Below, in pieces: positions 8,379-17,406 of a stretch of 64,000 nucleotides of DNA. The stretch's first letter is position 1. Every line of letters starts with the position of its first letter. The notes beneath the pieces are model-generated. The model did not search any database, was not told the DNA's origin, and saw only the letters and a list, made by a program, of their open reading frames with translations. The translations under genes and the position numbers were made by a program. The stretch lies in contig OZ244938.1 of assembly GCA_965222175.1 (NCBI GenBank), forward strand, positions 1,550,001-1,614,000. The letters run 5' to 3'. This stretch comes from NORP240 sp965222175. Its GTDB lineage: Bacteria; Pseudomonadota; Gammaproteobacteria; Pseudomonadales; Pseudohongiellaceae.

Positions 8379-8825
8379 ATGGCGATTGAACGTACCTTAT
8401 CCATTATCAAGCCGGATGCGGTAGCAAAAAACGTAATTGGGGAGATCTACAGCCGCTTTGAGAATGCGGGTCTCAAAATCGTTGCTGCCAAAATGCTGCA
8501 GCTCAACGACGAGACTGCGGGTGGGTTCTACGCTGAACACAGAGAGCGTCCATTTTACCAGGATCTCATCGCCTTCATGACCTCAGGGCCGGTCATGGTG
8601 CAGGTTCTCGAGGGCGAGAACGCCGTATCCCTGAACCGGGACCTCATGGGTGCCACCAATCCTGCTGAAGCAGATCCCGGCACCATCCGGGCCGATTTTG
8701 CCCAGTCCATAGACGCCAACGCGGTTCATGGTTCGGATTCGTTGAAATCAGCGGAGAGAGAAGTTTCCTACTTTTTCCAGGACAGCGAAATCTGTAATCG
8801 TTCCGACCGCGAAGCAACGACGTAA
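8379..8825 (+). CDS. ndk: Nucleoside diphosphate kinase
   Basis: This enzyme transfers the gamma phosphate between nucleoside triphosphates and diphosphates through a phosphohistidine. At 148 residues it is about five longer than usual, with a short extra tail (NRSDREATT). The family N-terminus MAIERTLSIIKPDAVAKN and the active-site loop NAVHGSDSLKSAEREV, with H117, are intact. The start is preceded by GAGGAACAG. rlmN follows after 13 bases, so the two are probably co-transcribed. Confidence 0.98.
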   Translation: MAIERTLSIIKPDAVAKNVIGEIYSRFENAGLKIVAAKMLQLNDETAGGFYAEHRERPFYQDLIAFMTSGPVMVQVLEGENAVSLNRDLMGATNPAEADPGTIRADFAQSIDANAVHGSDSLKSAEREVSYFFQDSEICNRSDREATT

Positions 8826-8838
8826 ACCGGATCAGGTA

Positions 8839-9966
8839 ATGAACGCTACCGGGAAATTGAACCTGCTTGGACTGAGCCTGCCGAAAATGCAGGCTTTTTT
8901 CGTCGAGCTCGGCGACAAGCCGTTCCGCGCCGGTCAGCTCATGCGCTGGATTCATCAGCGGGGAGTCACCGACTTTGACGAAATGACCGACATCAGCAAG
9001 GCACTGCGGGTCAGGCTTGCGGAGGTTGCGGAAATCAGATTGCCGGTAATAGTCGATGAGTTCGATTCCATCGATGGGTGTCGCAAATGGATAATCGAAG
9101 TGGCCAGTGGCAGTCGCATCGAAACCGTTTATATCCCGGAATCCGGAAGGGGAACGCTGTGTATTTCATCCCAGGCCGGTTGCTCCCTGGACTGCAGTTT
9201 CTGTGCAACCGGCAAACAGGGATTTAACAGTAACCTGACTGCGGCGGAAATAATCGGACAGTTGTGGTGGGCAAACAGGAAACTTGGTGGGTTTGACGAT
9301 CCGTCATACCGGCCGGTCAGCAATGTTGTGATGATGGGCATGGGTGAGCCGCTGCTCAATTTTGACAACGTGGTGGATTCGGTCAACCTGATGATGGAAG
9401 ACCTGGCCTACGGGCTGTCCAAGCGGCGCGTGACCATCAGCACGTCGGGAGTCGTGCCTGCCCTGGAGAAACTGAAGGATCATACCGATGCATCACTGGC
9501 GATTTCGTTACATGCACCCAATGATGAGTTGCGCAGCCAGATCATGCCAATCAACCGCCGCTACCCCATCAGCCAGCTGTTGAATGCGGCCAGGGACTAC
9601 ATTGCCAGCCTGCCGGACAAGCGCGTGCCGGTTATCGAGTATACGCTGATCGCCGGTGTCAATGATCACCGTGCCCATGCCCGGGAACTTGCCACGCTGT
9701 TAGCCGATTTCCCGTGTAAGATTAATCTGATTCCGTTTAATCCTTTTTCATTGTCTGATTACCGTACACCCAGCAGCAATGTCATGGGTAATTTCCGACA
9801 GATTCTGCAGAACGCCGGTTACACGGTCACCATACGCACCACCCGCGCCGAGGATATCGGCGCTGCCTGCGGTCAGTTGATCGGCGAGGTCCAGGATAAT
9901 ACCCGGCGCAGCAGTCGGCACCTGGCGAGGAACTCCGGGCCCATAATGACTGTCGAAACTCAGTGA
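8839..9966 (+). CDS. rlmN: Dual-specificity rRNA/tRNA m2A methyltransferase RlmN
   Basis: A radical-SAM methyltransferase of 375 residues that makes 2-methyladenosine at 23S rRNA A2503 and tRNA A37. The radical-SAM cluster motif CSLDCSFCATGKQGF is near residue 114. Other signatures are MGMGEPLLNFDNV, SISLHAPNDELR-like sequence near residue 220, and a C-terminal cysteine in DIGAACGQL that matches the catalytic cysteine of the family. It lies between ndk and pilW, as in Pseudomonas. Confidence 0.97.
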   Translation: MNATGKLNLLGLSLPKMQAFFVELGDKPFRAGQLMRWIHQRGVTDFDEMTDISKALRVRLAEVAEIRLPVIVDEFDSIDGCRKWIIEVASGSRIETVYIPESGRGTLCISSQAGCSLDCSFCATGKQGFNSNLTAAEIIGQLWWANRKLGGFDDPSYRPVSNVVMMGMGEPLLNFDNVVDSVNLMMEDLAYGLSKRRVTISTSGVVPALEKLKDHTDASLAISLHAPNDELRSQIMPINRRYPISQLLNAARDYIASLPDKRVPVIEYTLIAGVNDHRAHARELATLLADFPCKINLIPFNPFSLSDYRTPSSNVMGNFRQILQNAGYTVTIRTTRAEDIGAACGQLIGEVQDNTRRSSRHLARNSGPIMTVETQ

Positions 9967-10097
9967 TTCGGCAAAAGACACCGAATTGCCTGTATTGTTC
10001 CGCTTCAGCAGTTAAACAAGATACCGGGTACTGACAAGGTACCAGGTTGCAGTGGAAGACTGGTCCAGGCCGGCCACTTCCTATCAGGTCAGCAGCT

Positions 10098-10922
10098 ATG
10101 ATTGGACATCGTGCTACAGGAACAGCAAACCGTCATCACCCGGGTCGAGGAACGATGCTGGTGCTGTGCTGCGTCGGTTTACTGCTCGGAGGCTGCGTTA
10201 CCACCACCACCGGCGGTTTCAATCCGGAGGTTTCGGAAGAAGAGGCCCTGGACGACTATATCCAGCTGGCCATAGGCTACTACGAAGCGGGGGATATGGC
10301 CGGTGCGCGGCGGCACATCAACAATGCCCTGGATATAGACAGTCGCAGTTCCGAGGTATACAACGTCCTGGCACTGGTACACCAGCGCGAGGGGGACCTG
10401 GAGCTGGCAGACCAGGAATTCCGCCGGGCAATACGTCTGGACAGCACCAATTCACGGGCGCGGAACAACTATGCCGCCTTTCTTTTCGATCTGCAGCGTT
10501 ACGAAGATGCCTACGCACAGCTCGAAATCGTGGCCAGCGATACAAACTATGAAGGCAGGGCCATTGCCTTCGAAAACCTGGGCCGCAGCGCCCTGCGCAT
10601 GGGTAATAAGGAAGCCGCAAAACAGGCATTCCAACGGGCATTGCAGCTGAACAGCAACCTGTATGTCTCTACCCTGGAGCTGGCCCAGATCCGATTTGAC
10701 GAAGGCGACTTCCAGGCAGCCAGGACGCTGTACAACCGCTACCTGACAATCAAGGACTTCTACAGCATTCCACACACGCCGAGAAGTCTCTGGGTGGGCA
10801 TCCAGGTGGAAGACTATTTCCGCAACGATGCTGCAGTTGACGGCTATGCCAGGTTGCTGTCAGCGCTTTACCAGGACTCCCCCGAGTACCAGCTTTATCA
10901 GAATTTCGTCAATGACAACTGA
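10098..10922 (+). CDS. pilW: Type IV pilus assembly lipoprotein PilW/PilF
   Basis: A lipoprotein with TPR repeats that helps the PilQ secretin assemble in the outer membrane. A lipobox (LLLGGC) is preceded by a hydrophobic stretch, and TPR units run from about residue 50 to 200 (for example DYIQLAIGYYEAGDMAGARRH). I chose the ATG at 10098 because it gives a basic n-region before the hydrophobic core. The ATG at 10155 leaves only 13 residues before the lipobox cysteine and no positive charge. It overlaps rodZ by 11 bases. Confidence 0.85.
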   Translation: MIGHRATGTANRHHPGRGTMLVLCCVGLLLGGCVTTTTGGFNPEVSEEEALDDYIQLAIGYYEAGDMAGARRHINNALDIDSRSSEVYNVLALVHQREGDLELADQEFRRAIRLDSTNSRARNNYAAFLFDLQRYEDAYAQLEIVASDTNYEGRAIAFENLGRSALRMGNKEAAKQAFQRALQLNSNLYVSTLELAQIRFDEGDFQAARTLYNRYLTIKDFYSIPHTPRSLWVGIQVEDYFRNDAAVDGYARLLSALYQDSPEYQLYQNFVNDN

Positions 10923-11547
10923 ATCGGACAACATCGAATCGCAGGCGGAAGGCAGCGGGAAGATGACAGAATCTCCCGGTGAGCTGCTGAAAGTAGCGCG
11001 CGAGCGCAGGGGCTTCTCGGAAAAGCAGGTAGCTGATCAGTTGCACATTACCATGCATTACGTGCGGGCCATCGAAACTGACACTTACGAAAAACTCCCC
11101 GGCCATATATTTGCCCGCGGCTACATAAAGAGCTATGCACTGCTGCTGGGGCTGGATGCCGACAGAATCGTGGGTCTGTTTAATGATCAGGCCGGTGATC
11201 AGGCCAGGTCTCCCCAGGCAAGAAACGCGGAATTGCAGGCCGGGCGGCGCGGTGACAGGAAGTGGTGGTTACCCTGGCTGCTGGTTGCTGCACTGGCGTT
11301 TGCCTGCGGTTATCTCGTTTTCTGGGCCTATAACCGTTTTTTCATAGACTCCGGGGATGAATCCATAGTCCTGGTTCGCCATGATGCCGGTGATGAACCC
11401 GGGAGGGCAGGGCAGTCTGACGTCGCGTCAGCCACTGCGGTTGCAACTGGACTGGACCGGCACAACGCCGCGCCGAACCGGGATATTGCCCCGGTGAACG
11501 AAAAAAACCGGGAAGACGTTATCCTTGTCTTCCCGGTAAGCTTATAA
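10912..11547 (+). CDS. rodZ: RodZ-like protein lacking the C-terminal domain
   Basis: A protein of 211 residues with the RodZ N-terminal half only. It has a helix-turn-helix domain (GELLKVARERRGFSEKQVADQLHI, then YEKLPGHIFARGYIKSYA) and one membrane helix near residue 120 (WWLPWLLVAALAFACGYLVFW). RodZ links MreB to cell-wall synthesis, and the usual protein is well over 300 residues with a periplasmic DUF4115 domain. Here the chain stops after EDVILVFPVSL, about where DUF4115 should begin, just 10 bases before ispG. A hairpin overlaps the last codons. It looks like a 3' deletion that kept the cytoplasmic and membrane parts. Confidence 0.85.
   Translation: MTTESDNIESQAEGSGKMTESPGELLKVARERRGFSEKQVADQLHITMHYVRAIETDTYEKLPGHIFARGYIKSYALLLGLDADRIVGLFNDQAGDQARSPQARNAELQAGRRGDRKWWLPWLLVAALAFACGYLVFWAYNRFFIDSGDESIVLVRHDAGDEPGRAGQSDVASATAVATGLDRHNAAPNRDIAPVNEKNREDVILVFPVSL
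11507..11537 (+). repeat. Perfect 11-bp inverted repeat at the rodZ-ispG junction
   Basis: ACCGGGAAGAC (11507-11517) and GTCTTCCCGGT (11527-11537) form a perfect stem with a 9-base loop inside the last codons of rodZ. No T-run follows, so it is not a standard terminator. A TATAAT string (11542-11547) overlaps the rodZ stop and could serve as a -10 for ispG, but its -35 is poor. Confidence 0.75.
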
Positions 11548-11557
11548 TTCCGCTGCT

Positions 11558-12682
11558 ATGAACTCCAATACGCCTATAAAACGACGCAAAACCCGCCAGA
11601 TAATGGTGGGCAACGTACCGGTTGGCGGTGATGCCCCCATTTCGGTGCAGAGCATGACCAACACCGAAACCTGTGACGTGGCTGCCACCCTCGGCCAGAT
11701 CACCCGGCTGGTGGAAGCCGGCGTGGACATAGTCCGGGTGTCGGTCCCGTCAATGGACGCTGCAGAAGCCTTCAGGGAAATTCGCCGGCAGGTATCCATC
11801 CCCCTGGTGGCTGACATTCACTTCGACTACAAGATTGCGCTGAAAGTCGCCGAATACGGTGTCGACTGCCTGCGCATCAACCCGGGAAACATCGGTAGTG
11901 AAGCAAGAATCCGGGCCGTCATCGACAGTGCCAGCGACAAGGGAATTCCCCTCAGAATCGGGGTCAATGCCGGCTCCCTGGGCAAGGTGCTGCTGCGCAA
12001 ATACCGCGAGCCCAATGCCGAAGCCATGGTGGAATCGGCGTTGACCCAGATAGATATCCTGGATCGCCTTGATTTTCACGATTTCAAGATCAGCCTCAAG
12101 TCGTCTGAAATTTTCATGACCTTGCAGGCATACCGGGCACTGGCGGACCAGGTGGAGCAACCGTTTCACCTCGGGATTACCGAAGCCGGCGGCCTGCGGT
12201 CGGGTACCGTCAAATCCGCAATCGGCCTGGGTGCATTGTTGATGGATGGTATCGGCGACACCATTCGCGTGTCATTGGCAGCAGACCCGGTGGAAGAGGT
12301 GCGGGTGGGATTCGATATTCTCAAGAGCCTGGGTTTGCGACACAAGGGTGTCAACCTGGTCGCCTGTCCCAGTTGTTCAAGGCAGAATTTTGACGTCATT
12401 GCCGTGGTCAACGAATTGGAAAACCGGCTCGAAGATATCGTGACACCTATCGACGTGGCTGTCATCGGCTGTATTGTCAACGGCCCGGGTGAAGCCAAGG
12501 TTGCGGAAATCGGCCTGACCGGGGCCAGCCCGGCAAACCTGGCCTATGTCGATGGCAAGCCAGACCACAAAATCAGCAATGCACAGCTGGTTGACGAGCT
12601 TGAAGCCATGGTCCGACGTCGTATTGCCGAAAAAACCGCTGTTGATCCCGCCGATAATGACAACATTATCGCCACCGGCTAG
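11558..12682 (+). CDS. ispG: 4-hydroxy-3-methylbut-2-enyl diphosphate synthase IspG
   Basis: The [4Fe-4S] enzyme that reduces MEcPP to HMBPP in the MEP isoprenoid pathway; 374 residues, normal length. Signatures include IKRRKTRQIMVGNVPVGG, RINPGNIG, GITEAGG, and the cluster cysteines in ACPSCSRQ and GCIVNGPGEA. It lies 10 bases after the shortened rodZ, and no Shine-Dalgarno sequence is visible before its ATG, which is odd for an essential gene. hisS follows after 39 bases. Confidence 0.97.
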   Translation: MNSNTPIKRRKTRQIMVGNVPVGGDAPISVQSMTNTETCDVAATLGQITRLVEAGVDIVRVSVPSMDAAEAFREIRRQVSIPLVADIHFDYKIALKVAEYGVDCLRINPGNIGSEARIRAVIDSASDKGIPLRIGVNAGSLGKVLLRKYREPNAEAMVESALTQIDILDRLDFHDFKISLKSSEIFMTLQAYRALADQVEQPFHLGITEAGGLRSGTVKSAIGLGALLMDGIGDTIRVSLAADPVEEVRVGFDILKSLGLRHKGVNLVACPSCSRQNFDVIAVVNELENRLEDIVTPIDVAVIGCIVNGPGEAKVAEIGLTGASPANLAYVDGKPDHKISNAQLVDELEAMVRRRIAEKTAVDPADNDNIIATG

Positions 12683-12721
12683 CCTCCTGGCATTCCTTCG
12701 CTTCCAATCTGAACGGGTAAC

Positions 12722-14032
12722 ATGACAAAAATCCAGGCTATCAGGGGAATGAACGATATTCTCCCCGGTGAAACGTCAATTTGGCACTATCTGGAACGCT
12801 GTTTTCAGAAAGTCGTTCATCGCTACGGCTACCGGGAGATCCGCTTTCCCGTGCTGGAACAGACACAGCTTTTCAAACGCTCCATTGGTGAAGTTACCGA
12901 TATCGTCGAAAAGGAAATGTACAGCTTTGACGATCGCAATGGTGACAACCTGACCTTGCGTCCAGAGGGTACCGCCGGCTGTGTGCGCGCCGCGGATCAG
13001 CATGGATTACTGTACAATCAGCAGCAACGGCTGTGGTATCACGGACCCATGTTCCGTCATGAACGGCCACAGAAGGGGCGGTATCGTCAATTTCACCAGT
13101 TCGGCGTCGAAGCATTCGGCATGGCAGGACCGGATATCGACGCCGAAGTGATCCTGCTGTCAGTCCTGCTATGGCAGGAACTGGGAATAGCCGATTCGCT
13201 GACCCTGGAGATCAACAACATTGGCAGCGCCGGGGATCGAAGCAACTTTGGCGACGCCCTTGCCGGCTACCTCGGCGAACATGTCGATGCCCTTGATGGC
13301 GACAGCCGGCGGCGGCTGAAGAGCAATCCCCTGCGCATCCTGGACAGCAAGGTTCCCGCAACGCAGCAACTGCTGGAAAAGGCACCGGTGCTGACGGAAT
13401 TTATCAATGAGGACAGCAAAGCACACTATGAAACACTTAAAGGGCTGTTGCTTGATGCCGGTGTGTCGTTTGTAGAAAATCCGCGACTGGTACGGGGGCT
13501 CGATTACTATAACAACGCGGTATTTGAATGGACTACCCGGGCACTGGGGGCGCAGGGAACGGTTTGTGCGGGCGGTCGCTACGATACGCTGGTGCAGCAG
13601 CTGGGTGGCAGACCGACTCCAGCGGTTGGCTTCGCCATGGGCGAGGAGCGCCTCGTCCTGCTGCTGGAAGAACTGGATGCGGTTCCCCCGGAAGCTCGTG
13701 GCCAGGTTGACATCTTCCTGGCAGTAATCGGTGAATCCGGATCGGGACAGGCGCTGCAGCTTGCCGAATCACTACGACGTCGGTTCCCACGGTTGAGTCT
13801 GCAGGTCAACTGCGGTGGCGGCAAATACAACAGTCAGATGAAAAAGGCCTTCAATAGCGGGGCGCGCATCGCTATAGTACTCGAGCCGGATCAGGGCCAA
13901 TCGGGACCGGTGGAACAGGTAAAAATCAGGACCCTGGATGATTCGAACCAGTCAGTCAGCGTGGCCGTGGACAACCTGGCCGATACGCTCGAACAGCAAT
14001 TGGTAAACTATTCAACGGAAAGTACAGGTTAG
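12722..14032 (+). CDS. hisS: Histidyl-tRNA synthetase
   Basis: A class II aminoacyl-tRNA synthetase of 436 residues. Motifs are visible in order: the N-terminal IQAIRGMNDILPGE, LRPEGTAGCVRA (motif 2 region near residue 82), the histidine-specific loop GLDYYNNAVFEW near residue 260, and GFAMGEERL (motif 3). An anticodon-binding domain follows near residue 335. The stop codon overlaps the ribosome binding site of yfgM, indicating translational linkage. Confidence 0.98.
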   Translation: MTKIQAIRGMNDILPGETSIWHYLERCFQKVVHRYGYREIRFPVLEQTQLFKRSIGEVTDIVEKEMYSFDDRNGDNLTLRPEGTAGCVRAADQHGLLYNQQQRLWYHGPMFRHERPQKGRYRQFHQFGVEAFGMAGPDIDAEVILLSVLLWQELGIADSLTLEINNIGSAGDRSNFGDALAGYLGEHVDALDGDSRRRLKSNPLRILDSKVPATQQLLEKAPVLTEFINEDSKAHYETLKGLLLDAGVSFVENPRLVRGLDYYNNAVFEWTTRALGAQGTVCAGGRYDTLVQQLGGRPTPAVGFAMGEERLVLLLEELDAVPPEARGQVDIFLAVIGESGSGQALQLAESLRRRFPRLSLQVNCGGGKYNSQMKKAFNSGARIAIVLEPDQGQSGPVEQVKIRTLDDSNQSVSVAVDNLADTLEQQLVNYSTESTG

Positions 14033-14041
14033 GAGTTGATC

Positions 14042-14713
14042 GTGGCGTTACACGCAGCAGAAGAAGAAACGATAGAAGCACTGAAAAAGTGGTGGGACGA
14101 CAATGGCACCGCCATAATCACCCTCGTGGCCGTGGCGGCGCTGTCCTGGGGTGGCTGGACGTTCTGGCAGAATTCCCGGGAAGCCACCATATCCGCTGCC
14201 TCCGATATTTACGAGGAAATCCTTGCCCTGGCCTCAACCGACCCTGGCGCCACGGTTTCCGAAGCCGATCGTTCGCGCATCCTGAGCCTGGCCGAACAGT
14301 TGCAGACCGACCACGGGGACTCCAACTATGCCCATTTTGCCGCCCTGTTCGCGGCCCAGCAGGCTGTTAACAGCAATCGCCTGGAGGTAGCCGCGCAACA
14401 GCTTAACTGGGTACTGGACAATGCCGATAGTGGGTTTTTCGGCAATACCGACCCGGGCCTGGTCCTCACGGCGACCCTTTACCTGGGGCGCGTTTTACTG
14501 GCGCAGGGAAATGCTGAACAGGCCCTGGCGCTGGTGGACAGCGTGGATCCGGGCACTTTCGAAGCACAGTTTGCCGAGCTTCGCGGCGACATTTACGTCA
14601 GCCAGGGCAGGCCTGTGGATGCCCGGGATGCCTATACCACGGCGTTGCAGTCATCGTCCGGTGCCAATACCTTTCTGCAGATGAAGCTGGATGAGCTGAG
14701 CAACGAAAGTTGA
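14042..14713 (+). CDS. yfgM: YfgM-like membrane-anchored TPR protein
   Basis: A periplasmic ancillary SecYEG-associated protein (TPR_21 family) of about 223 residues. A short cytoplasmic segment (EEETIEALKKWWDDNG) precedes one membrane helix near residue 23 (TAIITLVAVAALSWGGWTFW), then TPR-like helices. I chose the GTG at 14042 because AGGAG lies six bases upstream. A TTG at 14036 is closer to that site. Its position between hisS and bamB is conserved across Gammaproteobacteria. Confidence 0.9.
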   Translation: MALHAAEEETIEALKKWWDDNGTAIITLVAVAALSWGGWTFWQNSREATISAASDIYEEILALASTDPGATVSEADRSRILSLAEQLQTDHGDSNYAHFAALFAAQQAVNSNRLEVAAQQLNWVLDNADSGFFGNTDPGLVLTATLYLGRVLLAQGNAEQALALVDSVDPGTFEAQFAELRGDIYVSQGRPVDARDAYTTALQSSSGANTFLQMKLDELSNES

Positions 14714-14786
14714 TTGCAGATTTTTATGTATCCTGTTCCAGAAAGTAGCGCGATGCCGAAGCTGTCAGCATATATCAGAGGTCGTC

Positions 14787-15953
14787 ATGCGAAGTAGAAT
14801 GCCCAGGTGGAGCGCCTGCCTGCTAGTGTTGTCGCTGGCAGGCTGCGGCAATCTCAATCCGCTGAACTGGTTTGCCGATGATGAGGGCGAGCAGCCGGCG
14901 GAATTGCAGGAAATATCAGCGGAGGTCGAGCTGGCGAGACGCTGGTCAGTGCGCATCGGCAATGGCCAGGGCGGGCAGTACAATGAACTGACCCCGGCAG
15001 TTGAGCAGGGCCGGGTATTCGTGGCCAGCGAGGATGGTGAGATTTACGCGATAAACATTGCCGACGGCGATACCGTCTGGCGAGTGCGCAGCAGAGAAAC
15101 CATTACCGGTGGTGTCGGTGCCGGAAACGGCCTGGTTATGGTTGGCACTGAAGACGCTGAAGTGATTGTCTACAACCAGGACGACGGCAGTGAACGCTGG
15201 CGATCGCCGGTAACCAGCGAAGTGTTGTCACCTCCGCAAACCAACGGGGACGTGGTTGTCCTGCAGACCGTGGACGACAAGCTGATTGCGCTGGATGCGG
15301 AAACCGGTGAACGGCGCTGGATTTACGAGACTACCTTGCCGGTGTTAACGCTGCGCGGGACCAGTACGCCGGTGTTTGTCGATGGCGCAGTCGTTGCCGG
15401 CTTCAGCAACGGGATTCTGGTGTCCGTTAATGCCGATGACGGTATCTGGCGCTGGGAAGAGCGCGTTGCCGTGCCACAGGGACGCTACGACATTGATCGC
15501 GTGATTGATGTCGATGGTGATCTGCTGGTCGACAACAATTTAGTGCTGGCCACCAGTTACCAGGGCAACCTGATGGCTTTTGACGCGCAGACCGGACGCA
15601 TTGTCTGGGGTATGGAGGCGTCCAGCTACCACGGCATGGCCCAGGGATTCGGTAATCTGTACATCAGTAACGATCGCAGTCACGTTATTGCGGTGCGCAG
15701 GAACTCCGACAATATTGTCTGGCAGAATGAAGAGCTGGATCTGCGCCAGATTACTGCGCCCACGACATTCAGTAATTACATCGCCGTGGCCGACTTCGAA
15801 GGTTACGTGCACCTGCTGTCCCAGATCGATGGTCGCATTGTGGGTCGCACCCGAGTGGACAATGACGGCGTGCGGGCCCGCCTGATAACCGGCGCCAATA
15901 TGCTGTTCGCTTACGGTAACAGCGGCAGACTTACCGCCTTGGCGATACAATAG
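14787..15953 (+). CDS. bamB: Outer-membrane assembly lipoprotein BamB
   Basis: A component of the BAM complex that inserts beta-barrel proteins into the outer membrane; 388 residues. A lipoprotein signal ends at LSLAGCGNLNPLNW (cysteine near residue 20). The rest is an eight-bladed PQQ-like propeller with repeated blade motifs such as AINIADGDTVWRV, ALDAETGERRWIYE and AFDAQTGRIVWGM. It is structural and has no quinone function. It lies between yfgM and der, the conserved order. Confidence 0.96.
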   Translation: MRSRMPRWSACLLVLSLAGCGNLNPLNWFADDEGEQPAELQEISAEVELARRWSVRIGNGQGGQYNELTPAVEQGRVFVASEDGEIYAINIADGDTVWRVRSRETITGGVGAGNGLVMVGTEDAEVIVYNQDDGSERWRSPVTSEVLSPPQTNGDVVVLQTVDDKLIALDAETGERRWIYETTLPVLTLRGTSTPVFVDGAVVAGFSNGILVSVNADDGIWRWEERVAVPQGRYDIDRVIDVDGDLLVDNNLVLATSYQGNLMAFDAQTGRIVWGMEASSYHGMAQGFGNLYISNDRSHVIAVRRNSDNIVWQNEELDLRQITAPTTFSNYIAVADFEGYVHLLSQIDGRIVGRTRVDNDGVRARLITGANMLFAYGNSGRLTALAIQ

Positions 15954-15991
15954 GCTCGCCTGGCCCGATTTCTAATTCCTGGGAAAATCCC

Positions 15992-17404
15992 ATGAGGCCC
16001 GTCCTTGCCCTTGTCGGTCGTCCCAACGTCGGCAAATCCACGCTTTTCAACCGGCTGACCCGCAGCCGGGACGCCCTGGTGGCCAATATTCCCGGTCTCA
16101 CCCGTGACCGGCAATACGGCCAGGGGATTCTGGGTGAGGCCCCCTATATCGTTATCGATACCGGCGGTATAACCGGCGATGACCAGGGAATCGATTCGCA
16201 GATGGCCTCCCAGTCCCTGCAGGCCATCGAGGAAGCTGATGTGGTGTTGTTCCTCGTCGATGCCCGGGACGGGATGACCCCCATCGACACGACACTGCTG
16301 GAGCACCTGCGCCGCAAGAACAAACAGTTTCTGCTGGTAGTCAACAAGATTGATGGCCTTGATGTTGATCAGGCGATGGCTGAGTTCTACGTTACCGGGG
16401 TGGAAAACATCGCGGCGATTACCGCCACGCAGGGTCGTGGAGTCCGGAAGCTGGTGGAACAGGCACTGGACAGGCTGCCCCAGGACGATAGGGAAGGTGG
16501 TGACGGTGAAGACAGTGCCGACGAGGGGATCAGGATCGCCATAGCAGGATGTCCCAACGTGGGCAAATCGACCCTGGTGAACCGCATGCTGGGGGAGGAA
16601 CGGGTCGTGGTTTATGATCAGCCGGGTACCACCCGTGACAGTATAGAGATCCCCTTTACGCGCCATGGACGACACTATACGCTGATCGATACGGCAGGAA
16701 TCAGGCGGCGGGGGAAAACCAGGGAAACTGTGGAAAAATTTTCCGTGGTCAAATCATTGCAGGCCATCCAGGACGCCAATGTCGTGGTCATGGTTATCGA
16801 TGCGCGCAAGGGCATCGTTGAGCAGGATTTGCACTTGCTCGATTACGTTATTCAGGCAGGACGAGGCCTGGTAATAGCGCTTAACAAGTGGGACGGCATG
16901 GAAGAGGAACAGAAGATCGGGGTAAAGGCTGAAGTGAAGCGTCGTCTTGCTTTCGCAGACTTCGCCCGGGTACACCTGATTTCGGCGAAGTTCGGAACCG
17001 GTGTTGGTGATCTCTACAAGTCGATCCATCGCGCCTATCAGTCGGCGCGGAAAGAGCTGTCCACCAATATGCTTACCCGGTTATTGCAGGACGCGGTTGC
17101 GGAACACGAGCCGCCGGTGATAAACAATCGACGAATAAAATTACGGTACGCCCATTCGGGAGGACACAATCCACCCATAATCGTGGTGCACGGCAAGCAG
17201 ACCGACAAGCTGCCTGATTCCTATCGCCGTTACCTGATCAAGTATTTTCGCCAGGTGCTGGAACTGGAAGGAACACCGATCCGTATCGAGTTCAAGAGCG
17301 GTGAGAATCCGTATACAGAAAAAGAAAAAGACCTGACGCCAAAGCAGGTCGCCCGGAAGCGGAGAATTCGCAAGAACCGTGATGCCAGGAAGGCCAGGGC
17401 CTGA
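15992..17404 (+). CDS. der: Ribosome assembly GTPase Der (EngA)
   Basis: A tandem GTPase of 470 residues needed for 50S subunit maturation. The first G domain begins GRPNVGKSTLFN near residue 8 with DTGG and NKID, and the second begins GCPNVGKSTLVN near residue 189 with DTAGIRRRGK and NKWD. A KH-like domain closes the protein, with a basic tail (ARKRRIRKNRDARKARA). The next gene starts three bases after its stop, so the downstream hydrolase is probably co-transcribed. Confidence 0.98.
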   Translation: MRPVLALVGRPNVGKSTLFNRLTRSRDALVANIPGLTRDRQYGQGILGEAPYIVIDTGGITGDDQGIDSQMASQSLQAIEEADVVLFLVDARDGMTPIDTTLLEHLRRKNKQFLLVVNKIDGLDVDQAMAEFYVTGVENIAAITATQGRGVRKLVEQALDRLPQDDREGGDGEDSADEGIRIAIAGCPNVGKSTLVNRMLGEERVVVYDQPGTTRDSIEIPFTRHGRHYTLIDTAGIRRRGKTRETVEKFSVVKSLQAIQDANVVVMVIDARKGIVEQDLHLLDYVIQAGRGLVIALNKWDGMEEEQKIGVKAEVKRRLAFADFARVHLISAKFGTGVGDLYKSIHRAYQSARKELSTNMLTRLLQDAVAEHEPPVINNRRIKLRYAHSGGHNPPIIVVHGKQTDKLPDSYRRYLIKYFRQVLELEGTPIRIEFKSGENPYTEKEKDLTPKQVARKRRIRKNRDARKARA

Positions 17405-17406
17405 TC

